DNA from: Brevibacterium picturae
GTDB taxonomy: Bacteria; Actinomycetota; Actinomycetes; Actinomycetales; Brevibacteriaceae
Assembly (NCBI RefSeq): GCF_030453725.1
Contig: NZ_JAKDJU010000015.1
Coordinates: 1 to 33,934 of the forward strand
Direction: 5' to 3'
DNA length: 33,934 nt
How positions within the stretch are numbered: position 1 is the stretch's first letter; each line of letters starts with the position of its first letter. Positions 30,367-33,934 of the stretch are shown here, piece after piece. A program made the position numbers and the translations under genes. A model generated the notes under the pieces. The model was given only the letters and a program-made list of their open reading frames with translations, was not told where the DNA came from and made no database searches.

Positions 30367-32444
30367 GCGTCCGCCTTCGCCGCTGCGATCGATTCTTCGG
30401 CGGCGGTGACGACGGCCGCCGAGGTGATTCCGAACTTCTCATACAGTGTCGCATAATCGGCCGAAGCACCGAAGTGTTCGATCGACACGGCACGACCGGC
30501 GTCGCCGAGGTACTTGTGCCAGCTCATCGCCGATGCGGCTTCGATGCTCACACGCGCCTTGAGGCCACGGGGGAGGACCGCGCGACGGTAATCCTCGGGC
30601 TGGGCGTCGAACCATTCCTGGCACGGCATCGAGATGACACGTGCGGCAGTGCCTGCGGCCTGCAGCTCCTCGGCTGCGGTGACCGCGATGGCGACCTCGG
30701 AGCCGCTGGCGAGGATGGCGACCTCTGGCTCATTGGCGGTGTCGTGGAGGACGTAGCCGCCGCGGGCAGCCTCCGAGGCGGGTGCGTATTTCTCACGGTC
30801 GAGGACGGGGACCGCCTGACGGGTGAGCACGAGTCCGCTGGGGCCGTCGGTGCGATCGAGGATCTTGCGCCACACGACCGAGGTCTCGTTCGCATCGGCC
30901 GGACGCACCAGATCGAGACCGGGAATCGCGCGCAGCGCGGACAGATGCTCGATCGGCTGGTGTGTGGGGCCGTCCTCGCCGAGGCCGATCGAATCGTGTG
31001 TCCACACGAACACGTTCGGCAGCTGCTGCAGGGCGGCCAGGCGGATGGCCGGACGCTGGTAGTCGCTGAAGACGAGGAAGGTTCCGGTGTAGGGGCGCGT
31101 GCCGCCGTGGAGGGCGATGCCGTTGCCGATGAGTCCGGCAGAGAACTCGCGGACACCGAAGTGGATGTTGCGGCCGTATTCGTTGCCGGAGAACGCGCCG
31201 GTCGAACGATGCTCGGGCAGGAAGCTCGGATCGCCCTTGATCAGCGTGTTGTTCGATCCGGCGAGGTCGGCGGATCCGCCCCACAGCTCAGGCATGTTTG
31301 CCGCGATGGCGTTGAGGACCTGTCCGGAGGCGGCGCGAGTCGCGATGCCCTTGTCGCTGGCCTCGAAGACGGGGAACTCGCTGTCGAGCCCTTCCGGAAG
31401 TTCGCGCTTGGTCAGACGGTCGAAGAGTTCGGCGTTGGTCGGGTTCGCCTCGCGCCAGGCCTTGTAGGACTTGTCCCATTCGATATGGGCTCCGCGGCCG
31501 CGATCCAGGGCCGAACGCGTGTGGTTGAGGACCTCGCCGGGAACATCGAAGGTCGCCTCGGGGTCGAAGCCGAGGATCTCCTTGGTCGCCTTGACCTCGT
31601 CGGCCCCGAGTGCGGAGCCGTGCGAGCCGCCGGTGTTCTGCGCGTTCGGGGCGGGCCAGGCGATGATGGTCGAGAGGCGGATGAAAGAGGGCCGAGAATC
31701 GGCTTTCGCAGCTTCCATGGCCGAGTGGAAGGCCTCCACGTCTTCCTTGTACTCTTCTCCGGCCCTGAAGTCCACGTGCTGCACGTGCCATCCATAGGCG
31801 GCGTAGCGTGCGGCGGTGTCCTCGCCGAAGGCGATGGCGGTGTCGTCTTCGATGGAGATCCGGTTGTCGTCCCAGATCACGATCAGGTTGGACAGCTCCT
31901 GGGTTCCGGCCAGCGACGACGCCTCACCCGAGACGCCCTCCTCGAGGTCGCCGTCGGAGGCCAGGACCACGACGGAATGGTCGAAGGGGGAGGTTCCGGG
32001 TGCAGCCTCAGGATCGAAGAGCCCGCGTTCACGACGAGAGGCCATGGACATTCCCACCGCCGAGGCGAGGCCGGAACCCAGCGGGCCGGTGGTGATCTCG
32101 ACGCCTGCAGTGTGGCCGACCTCCGGATGACCGGGAGTCAGCGAACCCCAGGTGCGCAGGGCCTTCAGATCGTCGAGTTCGAGACCGAAGCCCGACAGGT
32201 AGAGCTGAATGTACTGGGTCAGCGAGCTGTGCCCGCAGGAGAGAACGAAGCGGTCGCGGCCAGCCCAGGTCGGATCGGAGGGATCATGATTGAGGCCGTA
32301 CTGGTAGAGGTAATGCGCAACGGGTGCCAGACTCATCGCGGTTCCGGGGTGACCGTGTCCGGCCTTCTGCACTGCATCGGCGGCGAGGAGGCGGGCGGTG
32401 TCGACTGCGCGATTGTCGAGTTCTGTCCAGGACAGGGAGTTCAT
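30363..32444 (-). CDS. tkt: Transketolase
   Basis: Thiamine-diphosphate enzyme that moves two-carbon units between sugar phosphates. The N-terminal domain has GHGHPGTAMSLAP and the cofactor motif GDLEEGVSGEASSLAG ending at the Mg2+-binding Asn in IVIWDDNRIS. The pyrimidine domain has FSDYQRPAIRLAALQQLPNV and THDSIGLGEDGPTHQPIEHL, and the C-terminal domain follows. ATG 32444 gives 693 residues starting MNSLSWTELD, with GAAGGA 12 nt upstream. GTG 32483 would add 13 residues (beginning MHASQPNEG) and lies 4 nt from a TAGAGT box; I cannot decide firmly between them. It is first in the tkt-tal-pgi operon and diverges from ctaB, as in Mycobacterium tuberculosis. Confidence 0.96.
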   Translation of the reverse strand: MNSLSWTELDNRAVDTARLLAADAVQKAGHGHPGTAMSLAPVAHYLYQYGLNHDPSDPTWAGRDRFVLSCGHSSLTQYIQLYLSGFGLELDDLKALRTWGSLTPGHPEVGHTAGVEITTGPLGSGLASAVGMSMASRRERGLFDPEAAPGTSPFDHSVVVLASDGDLEEGVSGEASSLAGTQELSNLIVIWDDNRISIEDDTAIAFGEDTAARYAAYGWHVQHVDFRAGEEYKEDVEAFHSAMEAAKADSRPSFIRLSTIIAWPAPNAQNTGGSHGSALGADEVKATKEILGFDPEATFDVPGEVLNHTRSALDRGRGAHIEWDKSYKAWREANPTNAELFDRLTKRELPEGLDSEFPVFEASDKGIATRAASGQVLNAIAANMPELWGGSADLAGSNNTLIKGDPSFLPEHRSTGAFSGNEYGRNIHFGVREFSAGLIGNGIALHGGTRPYTGTFLVFSDYQRPAIRLAALQQLPNVFVWTHDSIGLGEDGPTHQPIEHLSALRAIPGLDLVRPADANETSVVWRKILDRTDGPSGLVLTRQAVPVLDREKYAPASEAARGGYVLHDTANEPEVAILASGSEVAIAVTAAEELQAAGTAARVISMPCQEWFDAQPEDYRRAVLPRGLKARVSIEAASAMSWHKYLGDAGRAVSIEHFGASADYATLYEKFGITSAAVVTAAEESIAAAKADA

Positions 32445-32487
32445 GTCTTCGAGCGATCCTTCGTTCGGCTGAGAGGCGTGCACTCAA

Positions 32488-32493
32488 ACTCTA
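32488..32493 (-). promoter_or_regulatory. Possible -10 box of the tkt-tal-pgi operon
   Basis: On the minus strand TAGAGT (32493-32488) precedes GTG 32483 by 4 nt and ATG 32444 by 43 nt. The 4-nt spacing is short for a leaderless start, so a leader with translation from 32444 is the safer reading. Confidence 0.45.
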
Positions 32494-32782
32494 CCGCGCC
32501 GGGTCTCAAACTCCAGGGGTGAGATGGTGTGCGGTCGCCCGAGCAGGCTTCACGGAGGGAGCAGCGTGGGCGAAGAGACGATCACAGTGACGAAATCGAC
32601 ATCCTGCCTCATGGTCTGCCGGCACCAGCGGCCGCGGTGGTGCACTTGGCAATGGTGATCGAACACGCATCGCCACGATGGTCGAGCAGGCAGCGAGGAT
32701 ATCGGATCTGGCCCACAAGTCTGGCCCACAATTCGGCTCAGAAACACAGGGTCCGCCGACTGGCAAAATATTCGACAGGGGG
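32494..32782. other. Divergent tkt-ctaB intergenic region
   Basis: About 290 nt with no convincing gene. A plus-strand frame opening at 32529 is an upstream run-in to ctaB with poor codon character. The one clear internal structure is the 12-bp direct repeat TCTGGCCCACAA at 32707-32718 and 32720-32731 (13-bp period), about 30 nt upstream of the ctaB -35. A small inverted pair (TCTCA/TGAGA near 32503-32525) lies close to the tkt promoter. Confidence 0.6.
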
Positions 32783-32788
32783 TAGAAT
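32760..32788 (+). promoter_or_regulatory. ctaB promoter, leaderless
   Basis: TAGAAT (32783-32788) is a good -10, with CTGGCA (32760-32765) 17 nt upstream as a -35. It ends 7 nt before GTG 32796, so the transcript should start at the start codon. It is the most complete promoter of the leaderless set. Confidence 0.65.
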
Positions 32789-32795
32789 CGAGGGC

Positions 32796-33773
32796 GTGAG
32801 TGAACTTCGTCAGAACCAGGACCAGCAGAGTGAACGCCCTCTGCAGAGGACAATCGACGAGGAACGTCTCTCGAAACGTCCGCGCTCGGTCATCAGTGCC
32901 TATATCGCACTGACCAAGCCTCGAGTGATCGAACTCCTGCTCGTGACCACGGCGCCGGTGATGTTCCTCGCTGCACAGGGAATGCCGAATATCTGGCTGG
33001 TCATCAACACGCTCATCGGCGGCGCTGCGGCCGCAGCTTCCGCGTCGGTCTTCAATTGCTATGTCGATCGTGACATCGACGCGAAGATGGAACGGACCAA
33101 GCACCGGCCACTCGTGACCGGTGAGATCACACCACGAGCAGCACTCATCTTCGCCTTCGTCCTCGGTCTGGGATCGATCTTCTGGCTCGGCGGCTTCACG
33201 AACTGGGTGACCGCCGGGCTCACAGCCTGCGCGATTCTGCTCTACGCGGTCTTCTACACCCTGGTCCTCAAGCGCCGCACCACCCAGAACATCGTCTGGG
33301 GCGGCGCCGCGGGGTGCATGCCCGTGCTCATAGGCTGGTCGGCCGTCACCGGTGGACTGGCCTGGGAAGCGCTCCTGCTCTTCCTCGTCGTCTTCTTCTG
33401 GACGCCGCCGCATTACTGGCCACTGGCGATCAAGTACAAGGCTGACTACGACGCTGCAGAGGTTCCGATGCTGCCGTCGAAGGTGCCGCCGACGAACGTG
33501 GGTCGCCAGATGATCGCCTACACCTGGGCAATGGTGCTGTGCTCTCTGGCGCTCATCCCGCTTGCCCCGATGGGCCCGGTCTACACGGGTGTGGCGGTGC
33601 TGGCCGGCGCCTGGTTCCTGTGGTCCTGCTACGCTCTCGTCTCGCGTGCGAAGCAGGGCAAGAACGGAACCTCACTGCGGGCGATGAAGGTCTTCCACGG
33701 CTCGATCACCTACCTGTCGCTGCTCTTCCTCGCGGTCGCGATCGACCCGTTCGTCCTCCCCGGATTCTGGTAG
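32796..33773 (+). CDS. ctaB: Protoheme IX farnesyltransferase
   Basis: Membrane prenyltransferase that adds the farnesyl chain to heme B to make heme O, needed for the heme-copper cytochrome oxidase. The 325-residue product has about nine membrane helices. The first Asp-rich motif is NCYVDRDIDAKMERTKHRP, binding prenyl diphosphate through Mg2+; the second conserved region is FYTLVLKRRTTQNIVWGGAA with GCMPVLIGW, followed by WTPPHYWPLAIKYKADY. The first 40 residues are hydrophilic (QNQDQQSERPLQRT) and then reach the conserved SAYIALTKPRVIELLLVTTA. GTG 32796 is fixed by the -10 box; the longer frame to 32529 is not supported. ctaA, which would convert heme O to heme A, is not in the window. Confidence 0.95.
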   Translation: MSELRQNQDQQSERPLQRTIDEERLSKRPRSVISAYIALTKPRVIELLLVTTAPVMFLAAQGMPNIWLVINTLIGGAAAAASASVFNCYVDRDIDAKMERTKHRPLVTGEITPRAALIFAFVLGLGSIFWLGGFTNWVTAGLTACAILLYAVFYTLVLKRRTTQNIVWGGAAGCMPVLIGWSAVTGGLAWEALLLFLVVFFWTPPHYWPLAIKYKADYDAAEVPMLPSKVPPTNVGRQMIAYTWAMVLCSLALIPLAPMGPVYTGVAVLAGAWFLWSCYALVSRAKQGKNGTSLRAMKVFHGSITYLSLLFLAVAIDPFVLPGFW

Positions 33774-33780
33774 GCCCCAG

Positions 33781-33820
33781 CTTCACCTCACTTCACTCAT
33801 CTTCACCCCACTTCACTCAT
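33781..33820. repeat. Two tandem 20-bp repeats after ctaB
   Basis: Two directly adjacent 20-bp units (33781-33800 and 33801-33820; CTTCACCTCACTTCACTCAT) differ at a single base. Each unit also contains CTTCAC twice. They lie 8 nt after the ctaB stop. On the minus strand the first unit includes GAGGTGAA, similar to the core after polA. Confidence 0.9.
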
Positions 33821-33856
33821 CGCACACAGCCGCGCGGTAGGGCCCTTTTGCACAGG

Positions 33857-33924
33857 TCACCGCGTGGCATAAGTGTCTGTGTAGCGCATAAATGCTCTAC
33901 GTGGGCACTTATGCCACGCGGTGA
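33857..33924. terminator. Nested 68-nt hairpin after ctaB
   Basis: Perfect 19-bp arms TCACCGCGTGGCATAAGTG (33857-33875) and its complement (33906-33924) enclose an internal loop and a second stem, GTAGCGCAT (33881-33889) with ATGCTCTAC (33892-33900, one mismatch). A CATAAATG-like motif recurs in the centre. No T-run follows. It resembles a repetitive extragenic palindrome as much as a terminator, and would suit a convergent gene just beyond the edge. Confidence 0.75.
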
Positions 33925-33934
33925 TCTGCCGTCG

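Noticed and set aside
30273..32522. 749-codon plus-strand frame opposite tkt
   Set aside because: It lies exactly over tkt, which has every catalytic motif. The opposite translation is Gly/Val/Arg-rich with no family match.
32529..32795. 89-codon extension of ctaB
   Set aside because: The extension is not like any CtaB N-terminus and a strong -10 box (TAGAAT) lies inside it, 7 nt before GTG 32796.

Overview
The window is chromosomal housekeeping DNA from a high-GC actinobacterium. WhiA, an ANTAR response regulator, a dephospho-CoA kinase fused to a GrpB/UPF0157 domain, a PolA with a degenerate proofreading domain, RapZ with an Arg-type P-loop, and transaldolase and Pgi of the actinobacterial length class all point to Actinomycetota. 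The gene order fits Micrococcales. Brevibacteriaceae is my best guess, but it rests on general resemblance and not on a search. I see no phage, IS, CRISPR, tRNA or rRNA.

Layout. Positions 1-133 hold no callable gene. Block 1 (146-13275) contains an ANTAR response regulator (+), a hotdog thioesterase (-), polA (+), a SAM methyltransferase (-), rpsA (+), a GT-C-like polytopic membrane protein (+), coaE-grpB (+), uvrB (+), and a TerC/Alx-family transporter (+) behind a yybP-ykoY manganese riboswitch. A small YciI-like protein (-, 13435-13725) then stands back to back with a Ski2-like DUF3516 helicase (+), followed by uvrA and uvrC, which overlap. Block 2 (21190-27407) is rapZ-yvcK-whiA, then gap-pgk-tpiA and secG. 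Block 3 is the minus-strand operon tkt-tal-pgi, with ctaB diverging from tkt at the right edge.

How the genes fit together. polA, uvrA, uvrB and uvrC supply nucleotide excision repair and its gap filling. gap, pgk, tpiA and pgi are glycolytic, and tkt and tal are the non-oxidative pentose phosphate branch. rapZ-yvcK-whiA is the conserved actinobacterial regulatory trio next to central carbon metabolism. The zwf-opcA-pgl genes that often accompany tal and pgi in relatives are absent here.

The less ordinary content lies between the genes. (i) At least seven genes have a TANNNT -10 box ending 6-7 nt before the start codon, so they are probably leaderless; some of these boxes reuse the stop codon of the upstream gene. 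(ii) Every convergent gene junction carries a long symmetric hairpin. Several 3' ends also carry short tandem repeats (17, 20 or 22 bp period), some with a shared core resembling GTGAACCG. (iii) The riboswitch has a visible alternative pairing between its P1 3' strand and the Shine-Dalgarno sequence of the downstream gene. (iv) The rpsA terminator hairpin contains the Shine-Dalgarno sequence of the next gene. (v) polA and the thioesterase diverge from fully overlapping -10 boxes.
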